Origin: a virus
Strand: one strand, 5' to 3'
Virus record (IMG/VR): IMGVR_UViG_3300049203_000074
Coordinates: 1-27,643 of that record
DNA length: 27,643 nt
Positions 8,687 to 16,527 of the stretch are shown here, piece by piece (position 1 is the first letter of the stretch; the number at the start of each line of letters is the position of its first letter). The notes beneath the pieces are model-generated. The model did no database searches and was not told the DNA's origin. It saw only the letters and a program-made list of their open reading frames with translations. Made by a program: the position numbers and the translations under genes.

Positions 8687-8710
8687 GAGGCGGGCCATTA
8701 CACCCGCCTC
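8687..8710 (-). terminator. Hairpin between two capsid-region genes
   Basis: GAGGCGGG and CCCGCCTC form a perfect 8-bp inverted repeat around an 8-base loop, directly after the stop of the 137-aa gene and before the ribosome-binding site of the next. On the minus strand only a weak pyrimidine run (CTTTCCC) follows, so it is at best a leaky terminator. It could also be an RNA-stability hairpin protecting the abundant capsid message. Confidence 0.45.
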
Positions 8711-8717
8711 ACATGCC

Positions 8718-9131
8718 TTACTGGTCGTTGTCGCAGACGTAGGTGACGATGATCTCGGCAACGCCAGCCGAGACGGCGCCAGAACCGTCATTGAGCGTGA
8801 CGGTTACGGTCGCGTCCTCGGTCTGCATGATGTTGGTCGTCGCAGCCAGTTCATCGAGCGCTTTGAAGCCAACAGCCGTTGCGACCAGCGCGGTCGCGTA
8901 GGCGTTGGGATCAGCGGTCGAATTGCCGTCCTTGAAACCAATATCAATGGTCGAGGTGTCATCGAAGGCGGTCGTGATCATCGCACCGCCACCGATGACG
9001 ACGGCGTTGGCGGGCAGGTAGCCCACCGTCACCTCATCGCCCTCGTCAGCGAACGTGATGCGCTTGCGCAGGTAGTGCACGAGCTGCTTCTGATAGTCGC
9101 GAGCAGTCGTGCCAGCGGTGTTGGTAGCCAT
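8718..9131 (-). CDS. Small capsid-associated protein after the major capsid gene
   Basis: A 137-aa protein that starts MATNTAGTTARDYQKQLVHY and then becomes beta-rich (VTVGYLPANAVVIGGGAMIT, STIDIGFKDGN, ATVTVTLNDGSG), ending AEIIVTYVCDNDQ. This matches the general form of small head proteins encoded just after N4-gp56-type coat genes. A strong AAGGAGGG ribosome-binding site, partly inside the stop region of the coat gene, implies high expression. A cement or decoration role is inferred; a head-completion role is the alternative. Confidence 0.68.
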   Translation of the reverse strand: MATNTAGTTARDYQKQLVHYLRKRITFADEGDEVTVGYLPANAVVIGGGAMITTAFDDTSTIDIGFKDGNSTADPNAYATALVATAVGFKALDELAATTNIMQTEDATVTVTLNDGSGAVSAGVAEIIVTYVCDNDQ

Positions 9132-9143
9132 TTGCTGCCCTCC

Positions 9144-10259
9144 TTACGAAGTGTGGGCCGCGGCATAGGAAGACACGACAACCGTGCCGAAGTCGGCGCT
9201 GTTGAACTGGGTCTTCTTCATGCCGAAGATGGACATGACGCTCACCTCGAGCTTGCGCTTGTGGTCGAGCAGTTCCTCGTTCCAGGAGTAGTCGGTCTCG
9301 CCGCCATCCTTGGAGGTCGCCATCGCACAAGCCTGCGCACCGAGCAGAACAGCGCGGCGCGTATTGGCAACCGAGGTCGTCGGAGTGCCGGAGTTGGCGC
9401 CCAGAGTGACGTGGTTGGCCTTCTTGAGGATGACGTTGTTGTGCTCGCCAAGAGCGTCCGTGTAGATCGGGTTCTTGGAAGCATTCCCGTTGGCGAGAGC
9501 GGCCTTCTGGATATCCAGCCACTGACCCGTCGAGGTATTCGTGCGAAGGTCGGTCACCTGGTAGGGATGCAGGTACATCACGTACTTGCCGCCCGAGATG
9601 TCCCGGCCATCGTCGTAGCCTTCGACGTTGATCGGCCGCACCGGGTTCGACGCGGTTTCCGCAACTTCGCGGGCAACGTCCACCATGCGCAGCGTGAACA
9701 CGTCATCGCTGCCGAGGTTTTCGTCACCGTCGGAGTTGTTGTTGCCGGCGTCCACCCAGACCTGGCGGCCCGAGGAAGGAGCGATGATCGCGTTGTTGCC
9801 ACGGTACTTCGCCCGCGTCTCCGGCGTGTAGCCGCAGACGTGGTTGAAGAAGATCGTGCTCAGGCGCTTGCTCCACCACGCGCGAAGGCCCATGCGGGCT
9901 GCGTCGCGGAGGTTGAACGGAACGCGCTGGTCATCGATCGAGCGCCCCTTGTTTGGGATGCCCACGACGTGGCCAAGCTCGTTGATGAGGATCGCGTCGG
10001 CATAGATCGACAGCGACTCGCCATTACCCTCGGCAATTTCACTTTCGGTGAAACCGTCGCCGGTCAGTTCGGTCATGAGGGAGAAGGTCACCTGGTCGCC
10101 GGCAGACTTGGAGGTCTCCGACTTGAGGTGGATGATGGAATTCGCGGACTCGCCAATGAGCGACGAAATATCGGTTCGATAGACAATCTGGAAACCGAGA
10201 CGCTTCGCCCACAGCTTGACCGCATTGGTGTCGTTGACACCAAAGGTGGTCGTGGCCAT
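9144..10259 (-). CDS. Major capsid protein, N4-gp56 family
   Basis: A 371-aa protein with features typical of the N4-gp56 coat family (HK97 fold): an N-terminal MATTTFGVNDTNAVKLWAKR segment, the early GDQVTFSLM strand, a loop with GESLSIYADAILINELGH, the central LRDAARMGLRAWWSKRLS spine-helix region, a SGGKYVMYLHPYQVTDL P-domain segment, and a C-terminal SWNEELLDHKRKLEVSV stretch. Length is within the family's normal range. It follows the scaffold gene after a 178-base leader with repeats, and a CAGGAG ribosome-binding site precedes the ATG. It forms the icosahedral shell. This is one of the most secure calls in the window. Confidence 0.9.
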   Translation of the reverse strand: MATTTFGVNDTNAVKLWAKRLGFQIVYRTDISSLIGESANSIIHLKSETSKSAGDQVTFSLMTELTGDGFTESEIAEGNGESLSIYADAILINELGHVVGIPNKGRSIDDQRVPFNLRDAARMGLRAWWSKRLSTIFFNHVCGYTPETRAKYRGNNAIIAPSSGRQVWVDAGNNNSDGDENLGSDDVFTLRMVDVAREVAETASNPVRPINVEGYDDGRDISGGKYVMYLHPYQVTDLRTNTSTGQWLDIQKAALANGNASKNPIYTDALGEHNNVILKKANHVTLGANSGTPTTSVANTRRAVLLGAQACAMATSKDGGETDYSWNEELLDHKRKLEVSVMSIFGMKKTQFNSADFGTVVVSSYAAAHTS

Positions 10260-10437
10260 TTCTGGCTCCTGTGCTGATGATGTTGGGGGTGATGCGCCGT
10301 GCGTTAACGCCCGCTAGGCTTGGCGAAGCATCGGTATCGGGTGATGCGCCCGTAGTGAGTTGCCGGTCTTACGGTCCCGGCGTCCGAAGCATCGCTAGCC
10401 GCCATGCGTAGGCTTCAGAGTGGCTGACTTGGCAGGA
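10260..10437 (-). promoter_or_regulatory. Coat-gene leader with paired repeats
   Basis: This 178-base non-coding stretch separates the scaffold and coat genes in an operon that otherwise has almost no spacers. It holds two copies of a two-part unit: GGGTGATGCGCC at 10287-10298 and 10339-10350, and CGAAGCATC at 10324-10332 and 10385-10393 (plus-strand spelling). A 5-bp stem GCCGG/CCGGC lies within the second unit. No T-rich tract or clear -35/-10 pair was seen. It probably sets coat expression relative to the scaffold through a promoter, processing site or RNA structure. Confidence 0.5.
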
Positions 10438-11388
10438 TCAGCCGCCCATGATCTCGTCAAACTTAGCCTCGCTGCCCTTCTTGGACATCCAGGCCTTGAA
10501 CTCCTTGTCCGACATGCGCGCCAGTGCCTTTGCGTCGAGCGGAGCCACGGCCTCGCCGCCTCCTGCATCCGAAAGGCTCTGGTGACGCTGCTGCGCCGCT
10601 GCCACGGCTGCAATGTCGGTCTTCTGCTGGACCGGCTGCTGTGCCTTGGGCTGCCACCCACGCACGCTGGCCATCGACTTGATGTGGTCCGCAATGTTCA
10701 AGCCGCGCTGCGCCACATACATGACGTGCTCGCGCTCAATGCGCTGAAGCTCGGCCTGTGCCTGCGGCACGGTGTAGCCGAGAGCCAGCAATTCCTTGCC
10801 CTGCGACTCGCGTAGGGCGCTGTACGCCTCCGCAAGCGTCGGATCGGCAGCAGATGCGGCACGGTAGTCGGCATCGACCGTTGCGAACGCCTGCTGGAAT
10901 GCCTGTTCCTGCCGTTGCGTTTCGGCCTGCTGAGCCGCCGTCTGGCGTTGCTGCTCCTGAAAGGCCGTGAGCTGTTCGACCGTCCAGTTGAGACGGCCCA
11001 TTGGATCGTCCGGCCCCGGCATGGCGGGTGGTTCCGGCTCTTTGGCGGGCTCGCGCTGTCCGGCAAGGAAGTCGTTCCACCGCTGCTCAAGAATAGCCGC
11101 TTGCCGTTTGGCCTCTCTGGCTTCTGCGCGCGCCTCCTGAAGAGCGCGAACGTCAACCTGCTTGGGTTGTTCGTCCTCAGGCTTGCCCGGCTCGACGGGC
11201 TTGTCGCTCTCTTGCGGCTCAGGTTCCGGCTTGGCCGCTTTCTCCGGGCCGGGCTTTGCCGGCGCGAGTGCAGGTTCGGCGTCGTCGTTCTGCGGGATGT
11301 CGTCATCGTCGTTGGTGACGACGCTATTCAGTTCGTCTTCAGTCGGGGAAAGCCCAAGGCTCTCCTCGGTCGGGAGGGTGCGGCTCAT
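10438..11388 (-). CDS. Capsid scaffolding protein
   Basis: A 316-aa, highly charged protein located between portal and coat, where scaffolds are found. The N-terminal ~90 residues are acidic and Pro-rich (NDDDDIPQNDDAEP and repeated PEP/KPE units). Residues ~95-230 are Gln/Ala/Glu-rich helix likely to form coiled coil (LQEARAEAREAKRQAA, FQEQQRQTAAQQAETQRQEQ). The C-terminus is a compact charged helix (LARMSDKEFKAWMSKKG), the usual place of a coat-binding segment. Scaffolds assemble the prohead and then leave. No protease motif is visible. Ribosome-binding sequence AGGA lies before ATG 11388. Confidence 0.82.
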   Translation of the reverse strand: MSRTLPTEESLGLSPTEDELNSVVTNDDDDIPQNDDAEPALAPAKPGPEKAAKPEPEPQESDKPVEPGKPEDEQPKQVDVRALQEARAEAREAKRQAAILEQRWNDFLAGQREPAKEPEPPAMPGPDDPMGRLNWTVEQLTAFQEQQRQTAAQQAETQRQEQAFQQAFATVDADYRAASAADPTLAEAYSALRESQGKELLALGYTVPQAQAELQRIEREHVMYVAQRGLNIADHIKSMASVRGWQPKAQQPVQQKTDIAAVAAAQQRHQSLSDAGGGEAVAPLDAKALARMSDKEFKAWMSKKGSEAKFDEIMGG

Positions 11389-11413
11389 TCAGTCCTGCCA
11401 ATGTTGCCAATGT

Positions 11414-11433
11414 GCCGGGATGGCCCGCCCGGC
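11414..11433 (-). repeat. Hairpin between portal and scaffold genes
   Basis: GCCGGG and CCCGGC make a 6-bp inverted repeat with an 8-base loop in the 53-base spacer after the portal stop. A 9-base tandem duplication (TGCCAATGT, plus-strand 11396-11404 and 11405-11413) follows it. There is no T tract, so it is more likely an RNA-stability or attenuation element than a terminator. Confidence 0.4.
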
Positions 11434-11441
11434 GTCGGGGA

Positions 11442-13457
11442 CTATGCGGTCACAGCTTGCCGCTGCGCCGTAACCTTCGCGTTGGTCGCCGCGACCTGAG
11501 CCGCGATCTTTTCCATGTCAGCCTCGTGCTTCTCGCGGTCGCGGATGCGCTCGGCGTTCATACGTTCCATCTCCATGCCGAACTCGGCACGGGACACCTG
11601 CATATCCATCGCCGCCTGCTCGCGTTCGGCATTGGCCTTGATCTGCTCAGTCTGGCCCTTCTGCCCCTCAGCCTGCGCCTTGGCGGCGTTCAGTTGGGCT
11701 TCCGAGTTGGTCTTGTCGATCTCAGCGGCGGCCATGCGGGCAGCCATTGCCGCCTGTTCCTGCGCCTGCGGGTTCGGAGCCTTCGCCATTTCCTCCAGCT
11801 CAGCCACAACCGAGGTCGGCAGCGGGGAGTATTTAAGCGCCTTCAGGATGTACTCGGGCGGAATGGCCTTGCCGACAAGCGGCATCATGGACTGGATAAT
11901 GCCCCAGATTTGCTCCTTCTGGTTCGGAGCGTTCGGAGCGTCGTCAACGATGATATCGTAGTCCTTATCCGCCTCTTTCATCAGCGGGACATACTGCTCA
12001 TTGTCCTTGCCGGTGATGCGGATCAGCGTGCCGTCGGGGATGTCCTTCTGGATGTAGTAGAGGACCACCCTGCCCTGCATTTCACGATAGAGCTTAAGCC
12101 CATCGAACAGGGGCTGGAGGATGGTCATGCCGGACTGCCGGCGCTGATATTCGAGCGATGCGGCCTGATCGTTCTCGCGCTGGCCCAATAGCTCAAGCGA
12201 AACACCGGACACATCACGAATGGACGAGATGGCAAACTCGGTGAGCTGCTGGAACCCTACCGGGAACTGCGCCTGCGGCTTCTCCTTGACCTTGTTGCCG
12301 GAGATCGCCCCGTCTTCCATCATGGTCACGCTGTCGGGCTGCGACCATTCCGCCTGAGCCGTGCGCGGGTCCTTGAACGCACCCGACTCGGCCATGATGC
12401 CGCCTTTGGCATTGGCGTTCATGATGTGCATCATCTGCGCGAGCCACTTGTTGGCCCAGCGCTGCGGATCAAGCATCGCCTCGACGGCGCCGTACCATGT
12501 GCCCTGGTTGCGGTCGTACTTGCCCGTCGTGCATTGCAGTGAAAATTCGTCGTTGCATGGCGCGGGGCCGTAGCTCAGAACAACCTCACCGAAGAACGCC
12601 TGCTTGCGCACCTTGCGCTTGAACTTGGCGCCCTGCATTTCCATGCCGAGCATGGTCTTCAGGCGCTTGTTCGCCTGCGCCCACTCCTCGGTCGTGAACT
12701 CCGTCTCCTGACCCGTCATCGGGTCTTCAGCGAGGTAGAACGTCTCCTTCTCAACCCATTGGCACTGGACAATGGTCACATAGCCGTCATCGCCCTCATG
12801 CGACGGCTCGGGAGCGCGCATCAGGTCGGCTTCCGACGATACTTCGGACCAAGCCGCATGCAGCTCGTTGGCGTCGAAGCCGGGGAACATCGTCTGCGCT
12901 TCCTTGGTCGGAATGCGACGAGTGCGCCACACACGGCGCGCGTCCCTCAGATTGCGCTGGCGCGCGTCACGATCCCAGGCCATCTCAAACGGGTCGATTT
13001 CCTCGATCACCGGCTCGGGCTTGGGGCCATTGTCGAAGTTCAGGCGGGTCTCCGTCCACCCCATGCCGCCGATGACGACGCAGGCGAACATGGCACTGTC
13101 GGCGTAGTCACCATAGCCCTCATCACGGAACCACTGTCCGGCCCCCGTCAGCAGCTCGTTGGGCTTCACGTCGCCCATTTCACGCGGAATGTAGCGCACC
13201 TCGCGGCGATTGCCGATTTCGTAACCCGTGATGGCATCGACAATGGGGCCGATGCGGTTGAACACCACAGCAGGGCGCTTGCGCTTCTGGAGGGTCTTCA
13301 ACTCCTCTTCGGTGAACTGGCGACCGGCAACGAAGTCGAAGCAGATTTTAGCCCGCTCGCGCCAGATGGCTGCCTTGTCACGGTCCGGCAAATACCACTG
13401 GCGGAAGCGCAGCGGTACGGCCTCGCCTTTGCTAATGCGTGTCTCGGCTTCAGCCAT
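11442..13457 (-). CDS. Portal protein, P22 type
   Basis: A 671-aa protein, near the P22 portal length (725). Recognisable segments are an N-terminal helical region (WRERAKICFDFVAGRQFTEE), RPAVVFNRIGPIVDAITGYE near residue 70-90, PFEMAWDRDARQRNLRDARR, and FAISSIRDVSGVSLELLG in the middle, typical of this family. The last ~120 residues form a long Ala/Gln/Glu/Met-rich helical barrel (AAEIDKTNSEAQLNAAKAQA onward). The portal is the dodecameric DNA channel. The ATG at 13457 is chosen because it overlaps the stop of the 51-aa gene by one base (TGATG); a start ten residues upstream is possible but lies inside that gene. Confidence 0.9.
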   Translation of the reverse strand: MAEAETRISKGEAVPLRFRQWYLPDRDKAAIWRERAKICFDFVAGRQFTEEELKTLQKRKRPAVVFNRIGPIVDAITGYEIGNRREVRYIPREMGDVKPNELLTGAGQWFRDEGYGDYADSAMFACVVIGGMGWTETRLNFDNGPKPEPVIEEIDPFEMAWDRDARQRNLRDARRVWRTRRIPTKEAQTMFPGFDANELHAAWSEVSSEADLMRAPEPSHEGDDGYVTIVQCQWVEKETFYLAEDPMTGQETEFTTEEWAQANKRLKTMLGMEMQGAKFKRKVRKQAFFGEVVLSYGPAPCNDEFSLQCTTGKYDRNQGTWYGAVEAMLDPQRWANKWLAQMMHIMNANAKGGIMAESGAFKDPRTAQAEWSQPDSVTMMEDGAISGNKVKEKPQAQFPVGFQQLTEFAISSIRDVSGVSLELLGQRENDQAASLEYQRRQSGMTILQPLFDGLKLYREMQGRVVLYYIQKDIPDGTLIRITGKDNEQYVPLMKEADKDYDIIVDDAPNAPNQKEQIWGIIQSMMPLVGKAIPPEYILKALKYSPLPTSVVAELEEMAKAPNPQAQEQAAMAARMAAAEIDKTNSEAQLNAAKAQAEGQKGQTEQIKANAEREQAAMDMQVSRAEFGMEMERMNAERIRDREKHEADMEKIAAQVAATNAKVTAQRQAVTA

Positions 13458-13612
13458 CAGCGCGACTCTCGATATGCGATCGCCCAAGCGATGAGCGCAG
13501 CATCATTCTCACGGTCTCGCTTGTTGCGCTCTGCGCGACGAGTGAACGGCCAATACTCGCCGTCATAGAACGCAAGGCGTGCCCAGCTTTCATTTGCTAC
13601 GCCGTAAGCCAT
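13457..13612 (-). CDS. 51-aa protein between TerL and portal
   Basis: ATG at 13612 starts inside the last codons of the terminase gene (16-base overlap), with GAGGG about 5 bases upstream. The TGA is shared with the portal ATG. The product reads MAYGVANESWARLAFYDGEY, then a basic segment (RRAERNKRDRENDAA) and a short helix (ALIAWAIAYRESR). It is Trp/Tyr/Arg-rich. Overlap on both sides shows it is part of the translationally coupled packaging segment. No family is recognised; a terminase-portal accessory role is a guess from position. Confidence 0.68.
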   Translation of the reverse strand: MAYGVANESWARLAFYDGEYWPFTRRAERNKRDRENDAALIAWAIAYRESR

Positions 13613-15150
13613 GAACCCTCGCTGTCCTCACGGTCGTAGTAGCGCTTCTTGTGCCGATCGCCGTCATGCGAAGGCGCGACGGTAGGCGTGTGGTTGCTGT
13701 TGGCGAACGTCAGATAAGCGTCAGCGCCGTTCGACTCTGGGCCGTGGTGCGGATGATCGCGCCACACAAGCCGCCGCTCGTCCCATTCCTTGCGGTAGGA
13801 CTTGAGGCGTTTCATGCCTTCCTTGGTCCCCGCCTCATCGAACGCGACAGTGCCGAACTTGCGCCGGCCTATCTTGATCGACTCCCACTTGTCGGGATGA
13901 CGGTTGACGATGATCGGCCTGAAACCGAGCCGCGCCATGACGACCATAGAGCCCTCCGGCGTCCAGATCGTCTTCCTGTCCCCATCGTGCGGCAGGTAAT
14001 GCTTGCCGAACACGGCGCTGCGCTCGTCGCCCCACTGCTTGAGCCAGCGAATGTAGTGCTCGATGCCCTCGCCCGAGTTCTCGTAGTACCCGATGAACGT
14101 GGGCTGCGCGCCCATGTCCTGCTCGAGCCAGATGGCCGTTTCGTCGTTGTGGCCTAGATCCCAGAAGGTGTTGACCGGGCGCGTTGGATCGAACGGAAAA
14201 TTGCCGATGCGATGGTGTTTGTGCGCAATGGCGATGTCGTCTGCGAAGATCGCGCCTTCGATTGCCTGCTCGAATGCTTCCTTGGGCGTTGCGGGATATT
14301 CACGCTTCATGTCGCTGCCCAACGCGGCCTGCTCCGTCACCCACCAGTTCTTCTGCTCCTGATCGAAGCCGTCGAAATGCCGAGCCAGCCACGGGATGGC
14401 CCTGATCTCTGCTGCAACGCGCTCGAAATAGGCCTCGTCCTCTGGCGAGATGGGCACGTTGGTATGCGTCAGCCGGTATTCCTTGGCTCGCCACCAGGGG
14501 AAGAAGAAGAACTTGAAGTCCTTGCGCGTCAGCTCTGCGCCGACGTTCATCAGCCCTTCGGCTGTTTGTGTAATGTCGTAGAAGTCCCCGCCTTCACCCT
14601 CGGCAGTGGACTCAATGGTGATCACCCCCGCCTCAGCAGCGGGGAATGAGCCTGTCCTGATCTCGCGCGCCTTCTCAGGGAACTGAGCGCATATCTTGCC
14701 GTACTCCGACACATGCAGCCAGTTGAGCGTGCCAGAGCGCACCGACGTGCTAACGCGGAAGCTGCTGTTGTTGCCCAGCGTCAGAGTGTCGGCGCTATCC
14801 TGCACCGCGGGCACTGTCGCCCGGAGCTGCGCCGGCAGATTGTCATACGGGAGCTTCACCTTGTCCCGGAAGATGACCTTGGCGTCGTCCATGCGGTGCG
14901 CAATGATCGCGGCACGCACGTTCGGGGCGAACACGCAGTCATCCAACTGCACGATGCCCATCAGCGTGGTGAACCCGCGCTGGCGGCACTTGAGGATGTC
15001 GTTGCGGCTGTGAAGCTCGGTCAGAAACTCGCGCTGCTCGTCCCACAGCCGAAACGGTACGAGTTGGCCCTTCTTGTTGAGGCACCAGTAGAGGTTGTTG
15101 ATGCGCCAGATCGGATCGAGGAACTGATCCGGCGATATGGTTGCGGTCAC
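13597..15150 (-). CDS. Terminase large subunit (packaging ATPase/nuclease)
   Basis: A 517-aa protein in the normal TerL length range. ATPase: a variant Walker A at residues 55-62 (CRQRGFTT) after LKCRQ, and a Walker B-like LNWLHVSEYGK with the catalytic acidic residue. Nuclease: NTFWDLGHNDETAIW carries the first Asp, with further acidic residues near the ADAYLTFAN end, as expected for an RNase H-like fold. It cuts concatemers and pumps DNA through the portal. The start is taken as GTG 15150, which overlaps the TerS stop by four bases (GTGA); the upstream in-frame extension is Arg-rich text overlapping TerS. Packaging mode (cos or headful) cannot be read from the sequence. Confidence 0.9.
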   Translation of the reverse strand: MTATISPDQFLDPIWRINNLYWCLNKKGQLVPFRLWDEQREFLTELHSRNDILKCRQRGFTTLMGIVQLDDCVFAPNVRAAIIAHRMDDAKVIFRDKVKLPYDNLPAQLRATVPAVQDSADTLTLGNNSSFRVSTSVRSGTLNWLHVSEYGKICAQFPEKAREIRTGSFPAAEAGVITIESTAEGEGGDFYDITQTAEGLMNVGAELTRKDFKFFFFPWWRAKEYRLTHTNVPISPEDEAYFERVAAEIRAIPWLARHFDGFDQEQKNWWVTEQAALGSDMKREYPATPKEAFEQAIEGAIFADDIAIAHKHHRIGNFPFDPTRPVNTFWDLGHNDETAIWLEQDMGAQPTFIGYYENSGEGIEHYIRWLKQWGDERSAVFGKHYLPHDGDRKTIWTPEGSMVVMARLGFRPIIVNRHPDKWESIKIGRRKFGTVAFDEAGTKEGMKRLKSYRKEWDERRLVWRDHPHHGPESNGADAYLTFANSNHTPTVAPSHDGDRHKKRYYDREDSEGSWLTA

Positions 15151-15605
15151 GACCCGAGGCGCTTCCCGTTCTCGGCAACCTCTCGCATGAGATCGCCAAG
15201 CGTGTCCGTCACGCCGTGCTCGAGTTCGATCTTCTCGCCGTATTTCTTGGGGCGGAGTTTGCCCGCCATCCACTTCCGCGCATCGATGCGCAGTCGCGAT
15301 CGGTTCAGAGCCTCCCCATTTTCACGCCAGCCCATATTGGCGTCTTCCCGGTCCTTGCGCTCCATCCAGTCGTTCCGGCCATCGTCGGCAATGAGTAGGA
15401 TTTCGTCAAAGATCGCGTCGGCCTGCGCTTCTCGCGCGCGCGCGTACTGCTCCGCGAAGGCGCTGTCCTCACTCAGCCACACAAAGACGGTAGAGGCCGC
15501 CGGCATGCCCTCATCGCTGGCTATCTGGCGCAGGCTTTCTCCATTGGAGATGCGGTCGCAGATGGTGACCTTATGCGCTGCGATCTGTTCGGGTGAATAC
15601 GCCAA
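15147..15605 (-). CDS. Terminase small subunit
   Basis: A 152-aa protein directly before TerL. Residues ~5-50 form an HTH-type DNA-recognition domain (ICDRISNGESLRQIASDEGM then STVFVWLSEDSAFAEQYARA), the common start of this TerS group. The middle has a charged helical oligomerization region (AQADAIFDEILLIADDG, RLRIDARKWMAGKLRPKKYG), and the C-terminus is short. It selects viral DNA for packaging. The start codon is TTG at 15605, with GAGG about 10 bases upstream near the end of the preceding gene. The RKWMAGKLRPKKYGEKIELE segment is characteristic of the family. Confidence 0.87.
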   Translation of the reverse strand: MAYSPEQIAAHKVTICDRISNGESLRQIASDEGMPAASTVFVWLSEDSAFAEQYARAREAQADAIFDEILLIADDGRNDWMERKDREDANMGWRENGEALNRSRLRIDARKWMAGKLRPKKYGEKIELEHGVTDTLGDLMREVAENGKRLGS

Positions 15606-15610
15606 CGGGC

Positions 15611-16048
15611 TCAGGCGTCCTCGAAGCCGAGCTTGATCTTGAGCGAGCTGGCCGCATACGTCGGCGTACCAGAGCGCAGCACACCCGAGATGTAAGCCGG
15701 GTTCTGCATGATCAGATTGATGTCGCGCTTGGTGGCCACTTGCGAGTTGATGGTGTCGCAGTAGTCCGCGATGAGCACTGAAACCGTGCCGAGTATCTTG
15801 CGGGCGTCGGCGTCGGAGATGTTCACAGCCCCGTTGATCGTGCCGAGCGTCACATTGCCGTCGGTGAAGATCAGGTCGATGTCCTGCGCCTGGTCGGCCT
15901 CATCGAGGATAACGACACTGACCAGTTTACGAGCTGGGCCGTTGCCGCCGTCTGCCCTGTAGGCAGGGATGGCGATGGGCACGAACAGCACATCGTTGTC
16001 GGCGTACTGGCTCGTGTCGAGCACCGGAGTGATGTCAACGACCTGCAT
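15611..16048 (-). CDS. Virion-like beta protein at the head of the late operon
   Basis: A 145-aa protein starting MQVVDITPVLDTSQYADNDV. The central part has strand-rich segments (KLVSVVILDEADQAQDIDLI, NVTLGTINGAVNISDADARK) and the end is SGTPTYAASSLKIKLGFED. This style, with a hydrophobic strand core and a short conserved-looking C-terminal SLKIKLGFE, is seen in small structural proteins of phages, but no named family is assigned. A CGGAGA ribosome-binding site stands before the ATG. It ends five bases before the TerS start, so it is cotranscribed with packaging genes. Confidence 0.68.
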   Translation of the reverse strand: MQVVDITPVLDTSQYADNDVLFVPIAIPAYRADGGNGPARKLVSVVILDEADQAQDIDLIFTDGNVTLGTINGAVNISDADARKILGTVSVLIADYCDTINSQVATKRDINLIMQNPAYISGVLRSGTPTYAASSLKIKLGFEDA

Positions 16049-16071
16049 GTGCAGTCTCCGAAGATGTGGTG

Positions 16072-16257
16072 TTACTTCCGCCCTCGCCTATCGCCCGGGA
16101 GGGATGCGTGGAAGCCTATGGGGTTGGGCTTTTGACGAACGATGACGCGAAACTTGGTGTTGTCGTCGCCGCGATAGGTGACGTGCGTCGTCTTGGTGTC
16201 TTCCCAGACTGTTGCGCTGGGCATGGCTACTGTTTCGCCCCAGTCGTTGACGTACAT
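16072..16257 (-). CDS. Small protein at the start of the late unit
   Basis: Sixty-one residues from ATG 16257 (MYVNDWGETVAMPSATVWED) to a basic C-terminus (GDRRGRK). The central segment (KTTHVTYRGDDNTKFRVIVR) looks like a beta hairpin. The frame stays open far upstream, but that part translates to Arg/Ser-rich text over a terminator and control region, so it is not taken as coding. GTG codons at 16275 and 16284 are alternative starts; none of the three has a strong ribosome-binding site. It is the first gene after the terminator at 16.47 kb. Function unknown. Confidence 0.5.
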   Translation of the reverse strand: MYVNDWGETVAMPSATVWEDTKTTHVTYRGDDNTKFRVIVRQKPNPIGFHASLPGDRRGRK

Positions 16258-16458
16258 GTGGCCGCGAGGCTTCACGTGAGACACCGCCTGATGAAGTTTG
16301 GTGCCCGATCTCTCAGCCGGGCTGCGGCGTACATGCGCGCCGTCGCTTCTCAGTGGACTAGACCACTCGCTACCCACCCCGGTTCCTTCACGGCCATCGA
16401 GCATTCCCGATTTCCGATCCACCGCCGGGCTCTGCTTTGTCCGTCTGCCGCTGAGAGT
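16258..16458 (-). promoter_or_regulatory. Early-late boundary region without a gene
   Basis: About 200 bases between the intrinsic terminator and the first late gene show no convincing frame on either strand. They contain an inverted repeat AGTGG/CCACT around ACTAGA (16352-16367), a GC-rich stem GCGGCG/CGCCGT around 16324-16343, and several G-rich runs. A late promoter or antiterminator-loading site is expected here, because transcription of the packaging and capsid genes must begin or resume past the terminator. No consensus -35/-10 pair stands out, so the promoter itself is inferred. Confidence 0.45.
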
Positions 16459-16484
16459 CAAAACGGCCCGCCGAAGCGAGCCGC
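16459..16484 (-). terminator. Intrinsic terminator of the early leftward operon
   Basis: On the minus strand GGCTCGC-TTCG-GCGGGCC forms a 7-bp stem (one T-G wobble, extendable by a C-G pair) with a TTCG tetraloop, followed at once by GTTTTGAC. This is a textbook rho-independent terminator. It lies about 45 bases after the stop of the 132-aa gene, so it closes the early/replication transcript before the late genes. Confidence 0.75.
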
Positions 16485-16527
16485 ATTGTGTCGCTGCTAT
16501 TGCAGCTTGCTCCTTATCGCTGCTTCG

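Noticed and set aside
8031-10277. 748-codon open frame on the plus strand, opposite the capsid and decoration genes
   Set aside because: It runs antisense to several well-supported structural genes, its translation is Val/Gly/Arg/His-rich without motifs, and high-GC coding DNA commonly leaves such long antisense frames.
14713-15636. 307-codon plus-strand frame opposite TerL and TerS
   Set aside because: Antisense to intact terminase genes with clear motifs; the product is Arg/Ser-rich and featureless.
16285-16458. Possible tRNA or other known RNA gene in the gap
   Set aside because: Several short stems exist, but no cloverleaf with an anticodon loop and T-loop consensus could be built on either strand.
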